DNA of 64,000 nucleotides from Acinetobacter amyesii (GCF_002018365.1 NZ_MVKX01000002.1:124001-188000); one strand, 5' to 3'; positions 7,732 to 17,508 are shown, numbered from the stretch's first letter. A program made the numbers and translations. The notes: generated by a model from the letters alone, not told the origin.

Positions 7732-8103
7732 TTATTTTGCTTTACGAGCTGGTAATTTTTCACGAATACGTGCAGCTTTACCAGACAATTCACGTAGGTA
7801 GTAAAGTTTAGCACGACGAACGTCACCACGACGTTTCACTTCGATACCAGCAACGATTGGTGAGTGAGTTTGGAATACACGCTCAACACCGAAACCGCTA
7901 GAAATTTTACGTACTGTGAACGCAGAGTTCAAACCACGGTTTTTCTTAGCAATTACAACACCTTCAAATGCCTGAAGACGTTCACGCTCACCTTCTTTTA
8001 CTTTAACTTGAACAACTACTGTGTCACCAGGAGCAAAAGCAGGGATGTCTTGTTTCAACTGTGCATTTTCAACAGCTTGTACTAAAGGATGTTTACCGCT
8101 CAT
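7732..8103 (-). CDS. rplS: 50S ribosomal protein L19
   Basis: L19 sits at the 30S-50S interface of the ribosome. The 123-residue protein has the family pattern: [18 protein letters not shown], then [20 protein letters not shown] and the basic C-terminal [10 protein letters not shown] segment. It is the last gene of the rpsP-rimM-trmD-rplS operon, separated from trmD by an unusually roomy 139 bases that hold a hairpin. Length and composition are ordinary. Confidence 0.97.
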   Translation of the reverse strand: MSGKHPLVQAVENAQLKQDIPAFAPGDTVVVQVKVKEGERERLQAFEGVVIAKKNRGLNSAFTVRKISSGFGVERVFQTHSPIVAGIEVKRRGDVRRAKLYYLRELSGKAARIREKLPARKAK

Positions 8104-8188
8104 GGGGTATCTCCGATTATGCGAGTTAGAAGAGGTCTAATCATCGCTGGGACTAGAGGCTAAAGCGCATAGACCCGATTGACTTTCC

Positions 8189-8218
8189 CTTTATGCTTGA
8201 CCGCTTCAATGCATAAAG
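8189..8218 (-). repeat. Hairpin in the trmD-rplS spacer
   Basis: Eight-base complementary arms (CTTTATGC / GCATAAAG) are separated by 14 bases between trmD and rplS. It could be an attenuator, processing site or L19 control element. There is no T-run, so it is not a simple terminator. Confidence 0.35.
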
Positions 8219-8242
8219 AGCCTAATATAAGATTTAAAAAAT

Positions 8243-8983
8243 TTAAACCTTGGAATCTTTTAGCCATTTCTTTTGCTGCTTGGTCAATTCAACTTTTTCA
8301 ACCAACTCAGGTCGGCGTTCTAAAGTGCGTTGATATCGCTGCAAAAACCGCCATTTCTCAATATTGGCATGATGTCCCGATTTTAATACTTCAGGAACAT
8401 CTAAACCTTCAAAATGGTCTGGCTTGGTATATTGTGGGCAATCTAAAAGACCATCCACAAATGAGTCTTGCACATGTGATTGCTCATCAGACATTGCACC
8501 CGGAAGTCTCCGAATCACACTATCCAATAAAACCATCGCAGGGAGTTCACCACCAGATAAAACGTAATCGCCTATTGACCATTCCTGATCAACATATTGT
8601 TGGATCAAACGCTCATCTACACCTTCATAACGACCACACAATACAATCAATCCATCATATTTGACGAAATCTTGTACCGCAGGTTCATTTAAGGTCTTTC
8701 CTTGCGGCGACATATACACCACAGGGACATGAACAGCACCCGCTTGCTTGGCAAGCTCTTTAGCACGATGAATTGCTTTCGCTAATGGCTCAGCCATCAT
8801 CACCATACCTGGACCACCACCAAATGGACGCTCATCCACTCTTTTGTAGTTGCCCTCAGCAAAGTCGCGTGGATTGATACAATGAACTTGCACAATGTCA
8901 CGTTTTGCTGCGCGCCCGCTAATACCGTAGGCTGTAATCGCTTCAAACATTTCAGGAAAAAGCGTAATGACTGCAAAAAACAT
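8243..8983 (-). CDS. trmD: tRNA (guanine(37)-N1)-methyltransferase TrmD
   Basis: TrmD methylates G37 next to the anticodon of tRNAs reading CNN codons, using SAM, and prevents +1 frameshifting. The 246-residue protein starts [16 protein letters not shown] and shows the SPOUT trefoil-knot motifs [13 protein letters not shown] and [15 protein letters not shown]. The second contains the conserved knot loop that binds SAM. It lies 42 bases downstream of rimM in the operon. Confidence 0.97.
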   Translation of the reverse strand: MFFAVITLFPEMFEAITAYGISGRAAKRDIVQVHCINPRDFAEGNYKRVDERPFGGGPGMVMMAEPLAKAIHRAKELAKQAGAVHVPVVYMSPQGKTLNEPAVQDFVKYDGLIVLCGRYEGVDERLIQQYVDQEWSIGDYVLSGGELPAMVLLDSVIRRLPGAMSDEQSHVQDSFVDGLLDCPQYTKPDHFEGLDVPEVLKSGHHANIEKWRFLQRYQRTLERRPELVEKVELTKQQKKWLKDSKV

Positions 8984-9025
8984 CGCAGACTCCTCTATTT
9001 TCCTGCTGCGTCAATCCTTAAAGGA

Positions 9026-9574
9026 TTAATAATCTACGCCCCAATTTACGTAGATACGACCAGCTTCGAGATCAACACGCTGTACCACATCTTTATGCCA
9101 TGGAATCATTCGCTCTTCGCTATCGACGCTGTCAGCAGTAGCGCGAACTACCATCACGTCGTTAGCACCTGTTTCAAACAATTCGTGGATTTGACCGAGG
9201 TTGACTTCTTGCTCATCTTCTCCAAGACCTAACACGGTTAAGCCCTTCAAATCTGACCAGTAGTACTCATCCACGCCTGCTTGAGGCAGTTGCGATTTAG
9301 AGATCCAGATATTTGCGCCAACCAAGTTATCTGCCGCGGTACGATCACTCACACCTTTTAGCGAAACAACCAAGCCTTTGCCATGTGGTTTCCAACGTTT
9401 TACATCTACTGTTTGCCAACCTGCTTTGGTCTCAATGTACCAAGGGAGGTAGTCAAAAATATTGCTCATAGGTTCTGTATTGGAATAGACCCAGAGCCAC
9501 CCATTTAATCCATATGCTGAACGTAGCTGTCCAATCTGAATACGATCTTCGGGAACATTCTGTGTTGGTGTCAT
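9026..9574 (-). CDS. rimM: 16S rRNA maturation factor RimM
   Basis: RimM binds S19 and the 30S head and assists late 30S maturation. The 182-residue protein has an N-terminal RimM beta-barrel (IGQLRSAYGLNGWLWV, then the VSLKGVSDRTAADNLVGANIW region). A PRC-barrel follows, including YYWSDLKGLTV and GANDVMVV and ending near IYVNWGVDY. The start lies 17 bases after the rpsP stop codon. Confidence 0.95.
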   Translation of the reverse strand: MTPTQNVPEDRIQIGQLRSAYGLNGWLWVYSNTEPMSNIFDYLPWYIETKAGWQTVDVKRWKPHGKGLVVSLKGVSDRTAADNLVGANIWISKSQLPQAGVDEYYWSDLKGLTVLGLGEDEQEVNLGQIHELFETGANDVMVVRATADSVDSEERMIPWHKDVVQRVDLEAGRIYVNWGVDY

Positions 9575-9591
9575 GGGTAACCTACTACTAA

Positions 9592-9849
9592 TTAAGCAGT
9601 AGCTGCAGCTTTCTTAGCTTCAGCAGCTAAAGAAGCAACACGTTCTGAAGGTTGAGCACCTTGTGAAACCCAGTGAGCAAAACGGTCAGCATCTAAACGA
9701 AGTTTTTCTGCTTTACCTTGAGCTGTAGGGTTGAAGAAACCGATACGTTCGATGAAACGACCGTCACGTGCATTACGGCTATCAGTCACAATGATTTGAT
9801 AGAACGGACGTTTTTTAGCACCACCGCGTGCAAGACGAATAACAACCAT
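9592..9849 (-). CDS. rpsP: 30S ribosomal protein S16
   Basis: S16 is a small assembly protein of the 30S body. The 85-residue product opens with [19 protein letters not shown] and contains the [12 protein letters not shown] motif, both diagnostic. It is the first gene of the rpsP-rimM-trmD-rplS operon. A 7-base inverted repeat (AGGGCAA / TTGCCCT, 9920-9948) lies in the upstream leader. Confidence 0.97.
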   Translation of the reverse strand: MVVIRLARGGAKKRPFYQIIVTDSRNARDGRFIERIGFFNPTAQGKAEKLRLDADRFAHWVSQGAQPSERVASLAAEAKKAAATA

Positions 9850-9993
9850 GATAGAACCTTATAGTTTTTACGGATTATCCCTGTACCGACCATCGATACA
9901 TTTCAAACCCCTTTCATAGAGGGCAATATTTTACGTGAAATTTGCCCTGAATGAAAGATCAAAAAGTGTTTATCCACAATTTTGAATTTGAGG

Positions 9994-10473
9994 TTACTTG
10001 CCGTCCCAGTTTGAGGTGGCGGATGGAGTACAAGCAGTACTAGAATTATCTGTACCGACAGTCCAACACCGCTCACCTTTATAGTTTAGTGCAATATGCC
10101 CATCAAGGTGCTGAGTTGAAGTTGCAATTGGTGTAGCAACTAATAACCACCTTTCTGAACCTAAGGGTGAGGATGTATCAATAACTCCACTATCATCAAG
10201 CCATTGCAGTTCTAACATATACAAAGGATTACCCTGTATCGGGTATGTAGTCTTAATACCAATATCAGTCATAGTTGCGCCTGTTACCTTAAAATTAGCA
10301 ATTTTAAAGCGCTGAATTTGTGCAGCGACTTGCAACATATTTGCTTGCATATCAGTACGTTTAGTTTTTTTCACATATTGAAGATATGAGGGATATGCAA
10401 ATGCTGCAAGAATTCCAACTATCGCAACAACAATCATCAATTCAACAAGTGTAAAGCCATTTTTTCTTACCAT
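9994..10473 (-). CDS. Type IV pilin-like protein, second PilE-type pilin
   Basis: A 159-residue prepilin with the class III signal [19 protein letters not shown]: PilD cleaves after Gly and N-methylates Phe, and Glu5 is present. The hydrophobic alpha1 segment is followed by a globular domain with a late cysteine pair (GERCW and SSTACTP), as in minor pilins. Its start overlaps the end of the preceding pilE as ATGGTAA, and GGAG lies 7 bases upstream, indicating translational coupling. Acinetobacter baylyi ComE and ComF are pilin-like competence factors in the same general locus, and this gene probably corresponds to one of them. Which one cannot be told here. Confidence 0.85.
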   Translation of the reverse strand: MVRKNGFTLVELMIVVAIVGILAAFAYPSYLQYVKKTKRTDMQANMLQVAAQIQRFKIANFKVTGATMTDIGIKTTYPIQGNPLYMLELQWLDDSGVIDTSSPLGSERWLLVATPIATSTQHLDGHIALNYKGERCWTVGTDNSSTACTPSATSNWDGK

Positions 10474-10937
10474 GACTCTGCTCCGGAACAATCAAAACCT
10501 ATTGTCTTCCCTTGCTTAAAACACTGTATACCGGTACTCGTTACTACATAACTATTATTTTTTTCATCAGTTGATGTAGCCATAATTGCCCAACTTTGCC
10601 CGGTAGAAGATGAATTACTTAAAGTATTTGCTGTATTCGCTCCATCTCGAACACTAATATTATATTTAATATCAGTGCCCGTCGCACCATTAGGTACAAC
10701 CAACAAATTGGATGAAGCATTAAAATTTAAATAATTAAAATTACGCGTTTTATGCTTCTCCAAATCCACAGCGATTTGTTTCATCGTTTGTTGTGCTTGC
10801 GATGCTAAAGATTTTCTTGCATAAGCTTGATAACTAGGAATAGCAATAGCTGCAAGTATTGCAATGATGACAACGACAACCATCAACTCAATTAAAGTAA
10901 AACCTTTTTGAGCAAATAAAGTATTTTTGTTATACAT
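10467..10937 (-). CDS. pilE: Minor type IV pilin PilE
   Basis: A 156-residue prepilin: a short leader, then [20 protein letters not shown] with PilD cleavage at Gly-Phe and conserved Glu5. The globular domain ends with two cysteines (GIQCFKQG and GFDCSG) that suit a C-terminal disulfide loop. It directly follows pilY1. The ATG at 10937 was preferred over an upstream codon because of the G-rich site just before it. PilE primes pilus assembly with FimU-PilVWX and PilY1. Confidence 0.88.
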   Translation of the reverse strand: MYNKNTLFAQKGFTLIELMVVVVIIAILAAIAIPSYQAYARKSLASQAQQTMKQIAVDLEKHKTRNFNYLNFNASSNLLVVPNGATGTDIKYNISVRDGANTANTLSNSSSTGQSWAIMATSTDEKNNSYVVTSTGIQCFKQGKTIGFDCSGAESW

Positions 10938-10946
10938 ACCGCCCAC

Positions 10947-13900
10947 CTATTGTAACTTGGCATACCAACGCTGAGGAATTAAACAAATCCTACTCGCTTC
11001 ACCTGGATTACCACCCATACCATTATAAATAGTTCGAGCCCCAGTACTTAAGCAATAATTGTTTTCACTACCTCCAGTTCCACCAGACTCCCCACCCGTT
11101 CCACCGCCAGTTCCACTACCAGACCCATCATCAACACTGACAACTGTGCCTGTATGAATACCTACACCTATTTCATCTTTACCATACCATTCAGTACCAA
11201 ATTTTGTTTTATCACACTGACCATATGGCAAACATAAACGCGAAAGATAACTTTCACCTTTGACACCAGCACCACAATCTCCAGAAATACCCGGACGCGA
11301 ACCATCAAAAGTAGTTACGTAAAGTACGTAATTCATTGCGATTGGGGTGCCAAATACCTTCTCACTTTGAAATTTGTAGTTATTACATGAGTCTGAACCA
11401 GAACAGTTTTTATATTCATAATACCAACCTTTTGTCGAAGCATAAGGTGCTTTAAGCGTAGTATCATCCTTACGATCCTCATCCGTAATCGCAACAAGAT
11501 TTGTTCTTATAATATCTTGTGTACTATATGCAGATAATGACATCAGATTTTTATTAGCAACATCTTTATCATAAACATTATAAACCGCTTCATAATCTGC
11601 ACCTGAGGCATAATCCTGCAACGGCTTACTTCTATTTCCAGAGCCAATACTGATAAGCGCAAAAACATCACCTTGGTCACTATATAATGAAAATGCTGGC
11701 ATATCATAAAAACGTGGACTCATCCCACCAGTTTTACTCAAATTCAGTAATCTAACAGGCTTTTTAACAATATTGCCTAGAGCCGTTGCTTTATTGTCTA
11801 AATCAACCCTAAATAATTGACCACCTAAATCTCCAAAGTAAATATTATCAATGAGTTCATCACCGTCGCGATCAACAGTTCGGATCTCACTAACAACACT
11901 ATTAATCATTGTTGATACATTAGATGCTAAAGGTACTGCTGTACTAGTTGTAGCACTCGCACTTGACCACCATAATAAATCACCATTTTGTGCATCAAAC
12001 ATATAAACACCAGCCCCTTTTGCTGGAGCAGAGCTTGTCGGTGCATATTTAGGGCATTCATAACCTACATTTTTGGAAGTCGTATCTGTACCAGTATTAC
12101 ATGCTGTTGTCCCAGTTTTTGCATCATAACCACCACCAACAAACATTACTTGCTTACGAGTCGTTTTTCCTGTTGAGTCCTTCCAATTAATCCAACCAAT
12201 TGCTGGTTTAGACCAACTTTGTCCCATATGTTGAAGTTGGGTGAACGGCTTAGACGTATTATTGAAAAAAACTTTTTGATTTTCTGGGTCTATATGGAAC
12301 TTCAGCTTAGGATCGCTCATATTTTGCAGATCTAACGCATAGTAACTATTTCCGCCCATACGCAAACCACCATAAACCATCTGCCGGCCTTTTTGTGTTC
12401 CCTTTCCAGAACCAACTGTCAAGTAACCATTATCATCAACCACATATTCTGTATAAGCTGTCCATGGCCCGTCTATACCATAATAAAGATTATTAACACC
12501 ACCACTCGTAGAATCATATTTTAGAAAAGCATTTTTTTGCTTTTCAATCATTTCATTTGGCACGAATGTAAATACTTCATCACCACCTGCATCAGAACTT
12601 CCCGACCCATTTTTATCACCAACTACAATATCGCCATTTTCTAAACGTTGTTTTCCAGCTTTAATAACATGTAAAACACCTTGTGAAGTACCAAATAAAA
12701 TGTAATCTTCACGCCCCTCAGAACCGAGTCGCTTGACATCTTTATCGTATGCAATTTTACCCTTATTCGTAATTAATAAAGGAGATGAGTGCATTACTGC
12801 TCCGATTTGGCGTAACTCTTTATTTAAAGTTGTTGATGTTGGGTTGCTTAAATCATTTACGCTATAACCAAGTAGAGCCATAAGATAACTATTATTTGCA
12901 TTATCGGCTTTATAGGTACTGTTTGTTAAATCTGCCCGAGTAACTTCTCTAAGCTTGGTCCCACCACTCCAAACACCTGAGTTTACATCTCGATTTGTTA
13001 ATACCTTACGTTGCTCTTTAGTGTTATCACTCGCACTAAATCCTAATTTTAGTTGAGAAAACACCCCTCCACGCAATGCAAACTTAGTGCTGCCCTCTGT
13101 AAACTCATCACTTTCTTTATTTGCATCAACAACTGATGCGGCCCACAGATCATAATTATCTTTAATCGCACCATCATCATCTAAAATTGTATTTTTATTT
13201 TTATCTTTTAATACACCGTTGATAACAGCATACTTTTTTAAATTACCGGCCCAAAGTTGAAAGCTTTTCTCTGGGGTTGGTTGAAATTGAGGATAATATG
13301 CAAAATCTTGAATAACTGATGGATTTAGAGCATCTTGTGGAACAGAAGGTGAACCTGTTGTCACAGATGGAATTCCCTTATTTAAATCATTTAAAAAAGA
13401 GTTAACACTTTCTACAACATCTTGTGAGCTGCTACCAGAATACCAACCGCCGCCACCTAAAATCCCCCAAAGCGCAGCATTTTTAGCATCATTATTATCA
13501 CCACAACCATTTGCTGTAGCAGAACAGCCGCCTAAATTCGCAATATTTTCTGCCTGAGTCAGATTTTTATTATAAGAACTTACACTTTCAAAAACACTCC
13601 CAAAACCCACTACGGCAGTACGCACCTCCAATGCAATGGGGTTACTTTTCTCTACAAGAGAAATAGCCCCCTTATGCTGACAATCCCAACTATTACTAGT
13701 ACTACAGCTAAAGCTACTGTTAAGTCCAGTTCGCATATTACTTAATGTATCGCTTGTTAAAGAGTTAGGCTCTCCATCTGTTAATACATAAACCCCTTGC
13801 CCACTACATTTCTGTATATCACTAGTTTGAGTCAAGGAAGAGGGCTTTTCATAGGTTTGACTATTTCCGTTTCCTATTTTAGTTGATACATCTGAAAGAT

Positions 13901-14663
13901 TAAAACCAGTTAATTTACTCGGCCGCTTACCCATTAAATAATTAATGACTTCCGCATAAGCCAAGGCTGTCGGCGTTGAACTAATGCCTTTTAAGGCTTG
14001 AACACTCTCTGTCAATATCTGACGCTGTGTTTGTGCTGTGGAACTAGCCTTATAACCCAATGCTTTAGCAGGCACTAGTATTGCACCTACATTTCGAAAA
14101 CCATTATTTACACTATCATCTTTTGCACCAAGTGTAGAAAGCCCAATCACTTTTGTATCATCTAAGGCAGTAACCCCCTTAGCCGCATTACCATTCAAAA
14201 GCTCGTATAAAGCATCTTTCATACGCGCGGTACGATCGCCACAATGATAATCATTATTCGTCTGTTTATTACACGCAGTACTAATCTTATCAGCTTTAAT
14301 TTTGTTCGCTGCATTTCCAGTACTCAATGCTGAAAATCTAGAGGCTGACACCGTACAATAGGTTCGTCTATAACCATAATTTGGCAATGATGAACTATTA
14401 GAAGATGCAGTAGAAGAGCCACTACAATCCTCACTACTCAAACCCAGATCCGATCTAGCAGTTCCACCACCATTCATACTGGTTGAAATATCCATCATCA
14501 TCATTAAAGTGATTTCACCAGACTTTGCTTCCTGATAAATATCAATATCACTTGCTTGTGCTACACTTGATGCTACTAGACCCGTATAAATTGCTGCGAT
14601 ACTGGTCGCAAGAATTTTCTGACGATAGGATTTTTTTATCGCATTCTGTTCAATCTTTTTCAT
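10947..14663 (-). CDS. pilY1: Type IV pilus tip adhesin PilY1 (ComC-like)
   Basis: A 1238-residue exported protein of the PilY1/PilC family that caps the pilus tip with the minor pilins and promotes adhesion, extension and DNA uptake. After a signal sequence (residues 17-37) comes a von Willebrand A-type domain with a MIDAS motif DISTSMN near residue 58. The C-terminal half is the PilC beta-propeller (about residues 560-1100), with the calcium-loop sequence DRDGDELIDN characteristic of the family. A Gly/Ser/Thr-rich linker (GSGSGTGGGTGG) lies near residue 1190, before a cysteine-containing tail. It is the fifth gene of the minor pilin operon. In A. baylyi the homologue ComC is needed for transformation. 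Confidence 0.93.
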   Translation of the reverse strand: MKKIEQNAIKKSYRQKILATSIAAIYTGLVASSVAQASDIDIYQEAKSGEITLMMMMDISTSMNGGGTARSDLGLSSEDCSGSSTASSNSSSLPNYGYRRTYCTVSASRFSALSTGNAANKIKADKISTACNKQTNNDYHCGDRTARMKDALYELLNGNAAKGVTALDDTKVIGLSTLGAKDDSVNNGFRNVGAILVPAKALGYKASSTAQTQRQILTESVQALKGISSTPTALAYAEVINYLMGKRPSKLTGFNLSDVSTKIGNGNSQTYEKPSSLTQTSDIQKCSGQGVYVLTDGEPNSLTSDTLSNMRTGLNSSFSCSTSNSWDCQHKGAISLVEKSNPIALEVRTAVVGFGSVFESVSSYNKNLTQAENIANLGGCSATANGCGDNNDAKNAALWGILGGGGWYSGSSSQDVVESVNSFLNDLNKGIPSVTTGSPSVPQDALNPSVIQDFAYYPQFQPTPEKSFQLWAGNLKKYAVINGVLKDKNKNTILDDDGAIKDNYDLWAASVVDANKESDEFTEGSTKFALRGGVFSQLKLGFSASDNTKEQRKVLTNRDVNSGVWSGGTKLREVTRADLTNSTYKADNANNSYLMALLGYSVNDLSNPTSTTLNKELRQIGAVMHSSPLLITNKGKIAYDKDVKRLGSEGREDYILFGTSQGVLHVIKAGKQRLENGDIVVGDKNGSGSSDAGGDEVFTFVPNEMIEKQKNAFLKYDSTSGGVNNLYYGIDGPWTAYTEYVVDDNGYLTVGSGKGTQKGRQMVYGGLRMGGNSYYALDLQNMSDPKLKFHIDPENQKVFFNNTSKPFTQLQHMGQSWSKPAIGWINWKDSTGKTTRKQVMFVGGGYDAKTGTTACNTGTDTTSKNVGYECPKYAPTSSAPAKGAGVYMFDAQNGDLLWWSSASATTSTAVPLASNVSTMINSVVSEIRTVDRDGDELIDNIYFGDLGGQLFRVDLDNKATALGNIVKKPVRLLNLSKTGGMSPRFYDMPAFSLYSDQGDVFALISIGSGNRSKPLQDYASGADYEAVYNVYDKDVANKNLMSLSAYSTQDIIRTNLVAITDEDRKDDTTLKAPYASTKGWYYEYKNCSGSDSCNNYKFQSEKVFGTPIAMNYVLYVTTFDGSRPGISGDCGAGVKGESYLSRLCLPYGQCDKTKFGTEWYGKDEIGVGIHTGTVVSVDDGSGSGTGGGTGGESGGTGGSENNYCLSTGARTIYNGMGGNPGEASRICLIPQRWYAKLQ

Positions 14664-14680
14664 CTTTTCTTACTCCCAAA

Positions 14681-15460
14681 TCACGTAAAATCTTGTGCAA
14701 TCACATACTCAGTCGCATGTGAAGTATAAGGAACATTTAACCCCGACAAACATTCCGTCACACTTTTAGTTGGATCATCCTCGATGGGATCAACTTTAGA
14801 TGGTTTTGTCGTACCATCAGGTATGGAAACTTCATTCATTCTTGCATTAAAACAAGTATCAATTTTCGAGCGATCTGCTGTGCTGAGCGCAGGCATAATC
14901 GAAACAGCGAACACTTTCACTGGTTTACTTTTTTCAAACTTCACACCCTTTTCATCAGAACCGAACTGCATTCCATAAAATGGATCCGCATCAGACTGAG
15001 TTGAATATTTCACAGCAACTTGAGTAATAACAGCCTTACGACCACTCGTAAAAAAGTTGCTTGTAGTAGATGTTGATGTACTGCAATAACCATCCATTCC
15101 CATTGCATTTGCTGTTGGTTTTGACTGTCCACCTTCCCATTGCATAATGCTGGCACGATTAATATCAAAAAAGTCCGCCTTATCACCTCTATAACAAAAT
15201 ACTAATTCTTTATCTTTATTTTCAGCCCCACTGATATAACCAAACATTCCACTCGTGGTTAAACTTTGAATTAAGTTCTCTTCTTTTTCCACACTAAAAA
15301 AAGCTGAATCAGCATTTTGTAAAAGTAATTGTTGAGCTTGGCTGTTTGTAGCAATGCTTAAACCCACTACACTATTTTTTATAGCTAATGTCCCAATTAC
15401 AGTTATCGCCAATAAAAGTACCAATACAACAATCAAGGTTGCACCATTTTGATTTTTCAT
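14681..15460 (-). CDS. pilX: Minor pilin assembly protein PilX
   Basis: A 259-residue protein with a prepilin-like N-terminus (MKNQNGATLIVVLVLLLAITVIG) in which Glu5 is absent, as usual for PilX/GspK-type minor pilins. The remainder is a globular periplasmic domain of low similarity containing a few cysteines. Its start overlaps the pilW stop as ATGA, so the two are translationally coupled. Assignment rests on the N-terminus and operon position between pilW and pilY1. Confidence 0.87.
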   Translation of the reverse strand: MKNQNGATLIVVLVLLLAITVIGTLAIKNSVVGLSIATNSQAQQLLLQNADSAFFSVEKEENLIQSLTTSGMFGYISGAENKDKELVFCYRGDKADFFDINRASIMQWEGGQSKPTANAMGMDGYCSTSTSTTSNFFTSGRKAVITQVAVKYSTQSDADPFYGMQFGSDEKGVKFEKSKPVKVFAVSIMPALSTADRSKIDTCFNARMNEVSIPDGTTKPSKVDPIEDDPTKSVTECLSGLNVPYTSHATEYVIAQDFT

Positions 15461-16533
15461 TTTCCTCGCTCCCCAAACGTGTTACGTAACGCAATCGTTT
15501 GCGAAACAACTTGTCTTACGTACTTAGAAGATGAATTAGTTGTTGGCGTTTTAACAACGACAGTTTGATCCAAAATTTTAAACTCTTGATCATCCTTAAA
15601 AGCAGAATCACTTCCAACACTTTGAGTCGAACGGCCTAATAACCCTAACTGAACAGATAAAATTCGTGGTTTAGGCTCTTCTGTTAAATCCATGTATGTT
15701 TCTTGAGAAATATATTCATAGCCTTTTTCCGTATGAATCCCAAATAAAACCCGAAAGTGGTCAACTCGTTTCATTATAATTTCGCCCTGACCACCAAAAT
15801 CAGTTAATACTGTTGGATTGACGTCTGCAGAAGCGCTATTTTTATAAGACTCCCAATACCACCCTGCATCACAAGCTAAAGAAAGCGATTCATTTGGTTC
15901 AGTACCTTTATCGGTATCTTCCCTTAAGAAATAGCGCTGTACAATAATTCGCTTTGCAGGTTCTGTTTTTAAAAATTCAATTTTATTACCTTCACAATCG
16001 TATCCCCCAAACCACATATCATCTGATGTAACTGTTGTTCCTTTATCATCTGTGACATATTGAGGTTTGTATTGAATAACTAATTGATCACTAGACACAT
16101 CACCCGACTCACAACCATTATCTATTACATCAGCACAAGAGACATTAGATGAATGAATCCCACTAGATGTCAAAAAAGATTCCGCCGTATTAGCGCCTAT
16201 TAATGTTGGATATAAATTACTAAAAACTTTTTTGGGTACGGTACCAGTTGCAGGAATAGTTCGTGCATTTGCAGCAGATGTAAATACTATTCCTCCATAT
16301 GTTGTTTCGTCATTTATGATGGATTTAATATTGTTTAAATTAGTAGATCTAATTTCGTCAGTAATATAATTCAAACCAAAAGTGGTATTATCCTGCAAAT
16401 TAGCCATACCTTGTTGTAAAGCATAACTTTTTTGAGCCGTAATAAACATCAATATTGCTGCAGCAGAAACAATCAAACCCAATGCTAATGCAATCATTAA
16501 CTCAATTAATGTAAAACCATGTTGAAGTTTCAT
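15457..16533 (-). CDS. pilW: Minor pilin PilW
   Basis: A 358-residue prepilin: [19 protein letters not shown] with PilD cleavage at Gly-Phe and Glu5, followed by a large globular domain, which is typical of PilW, the GspJ-like and largest minor pilin. The segment AAAILMFITAQKSYALQQGMA continues helix alpha1. It sits between pilV and pilX, with 1-base spacing upstream and an ATGA overlap downstream. Confidence 0.9.
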   Translation of the reverse strand: MKLQHGFTLIELMIALALGLIVSAAAILMFITAQKSYALQQGMANLQDNTTFGLNYITDEIRSTNLNNIKSIINDETTYGGIVFTSAANARTIPATGTVPKKVFSNLYPTLIGANTAESFLTSSGIHSSNVSCADVIDNGCESGDVSSDQLVIQYKPQYVTDDKGTTVTSDDMWFGGYDCEGNKIEFLKTEPAKRIIVQRYFLREDTDKGTEPNESLSLACDAGWYWESYKNSASADVNPTVLTDFGGQGEIIMKRVDHFRVLFGIHTEKGYEYISQETYMDLTEEPKPRILSVQLGLLGRSTQSVGSDSAFKDDQEFKILDQTVVVKTPTTNSSSKYVRQVVSQTIALRNTFGERGK

Positions 16534-16534
16534 A

Positions 16535-17047
16535 TTAGTACACCTCCATGATCAGGCATGTTGAACTTGGATCATAAGAAGTCGAGTTAGTACATCCACC
16601 AGCCCCTGCATCCGTTTCATTCGTCGGGCTTGTCTCCCCCCACGCGACATATATACATGCACGACCATCATCATTCCCCTGACAATCGATCAAATTTACT
16701 GCCATGGCTTTTTCATGTGCTTTTTTAACAATTTCAGAAACATCAAAATCAGCCATTTCATCTGCATCACATGCGGTCTGATAACAGTTTTTAGTAGACG
16801 TTTTTTGTTCAGCCGGCGTTGTTATTTCAGACTTATATTTTTCCAAAGCACCCCGATTTACACGAATGCGCTCGGCAAAATCACGAGCCAAACTCATGCC
16901 TTCTACTCGATAGGTACTTTCAGCCGATGCCTCAATTGCACGATATTGCAATGCAATAAATCCAAGCACGCCTATTGCTAGCACTAATAGCGCGACTAGG
17001 ACCTCCATCAATCCCAAACCTTTCTGTACTGATATGTAATGATGCAT
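16535..17047 (-). CDS. pilV: Minor pilin PilV
   Basis: A 170-residue prepilin of the PilV (GspI-like) class: VQKGLGLMEVLVALLVLAIG, with cleavage at Gly-Leu rather than Gly-Phe, followed by GFIALQYRAIEASAESTYR, highly typical of PilV. The start ATG at 17047 overlaps the stop of the upstream fimU gene as TAATG; a TTG six bases earlier is the alternative. Several cysteines in the C-terminal half may form disulfides. Confidence 0.9.
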   Translation of the reverse strand: MHHYISVQKGLGLMEVLVALLVLAIGVLGFIALQYRAIEASAESTYRVEGMSLARDFAERIRVNRGALEKYKSEITTPAEQKTSTKNCYQTACDADEMADFDVSEIVKKAHEKAMAVNLIDCQGNDDGRACIYVAWGETSPTNETDAGAGGCTNSTSYDPSSTCLIMEVY

Positions 17048-17508
17048 TAGCAAGTACCCTCTACAATTTGTTGAATTATCCCCATTCTTGAAATCGTAAT
17101 TATCTTTGATTTCTCTCCGGAATTTTCGTTACAGACTTCAATGACTACGTCAGTCATTGAACTACTCACTCTTCCTGTCATATCAAATACAATAGGGCTA
17201 ACTGATGTTTTTAATTCAGATTTACCAGAAGGACTCCACCCAAACAAAAGCTTTTCTCTCATTTTTTCTTTTTCAGCACTACTCGGGGTAACAGTATTTA
17301 ATGAAAGATCAACCTCTACATTTTGACGATTTAATACAGCTTGAGCTCTTGCCTCATTCATTACCGAGATTAAAGTATTCGTACTTTTATTTAGATTCTG
17401 ATTTAAAAGCATATTATTCATAAATGGCGCTGCCATTCCCGCAATAATTGCTATCACAGCAATTGTCACAATCAGCTCAATTAACGTAAATCCATTATTT
17501 TTCTGCAT
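17047..17508 (-). CDS. fimU: Minor pilin FimU/FimT (GspH family)
   Basis: A 153-residue prepilin opening MQKNNGFTLIELIVTIAVIAI, with the GspH/FimT continuation SVMNEARAQAVLNRQNV after helix alpha1. It is the first gene of the operon fimU-pilV-pilW-pilX-pilY1-pilE. The start at 17508 is preceded by a very strong purine-rich site (GGGGGGAG), while upstream in-frame codons have none. FimU and FimT are close paralogues, and operon context favours FimU. A possible promoter (TTGTAA-N17-TTTAAT on the minus strand) lies in the gap to ispH. Confidence 0.87.
   Translation of the reverse strand: MQKNNGFTLIELIVTIAVIAIIAGMAAPFMNNMLLNQNLNKSTNTLISVMNEARAQAVLNRQNVEVDLSLNTVTPSSAEKEKMREKLLFGWSPSGKSELKTSVSPIVFDMTGRVSSSMTDVVIEVCNENSGEKSKIITISRMGIIQQIVEGTC

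Noticed and set aside
8179..8664. 161-residue open frame opposite trmD
   Set aside because: Histidine-rich antisense product of trmD with no plausible start signal; trmD is unambiguous.
9920..9948. AGGGCAA / TTGCCCT repeat before rpsP as a terminator of the pilin operon
   Set aside because: No T-run follows on the minus strand and the loop is long; left as an uninterpreted leader feature.
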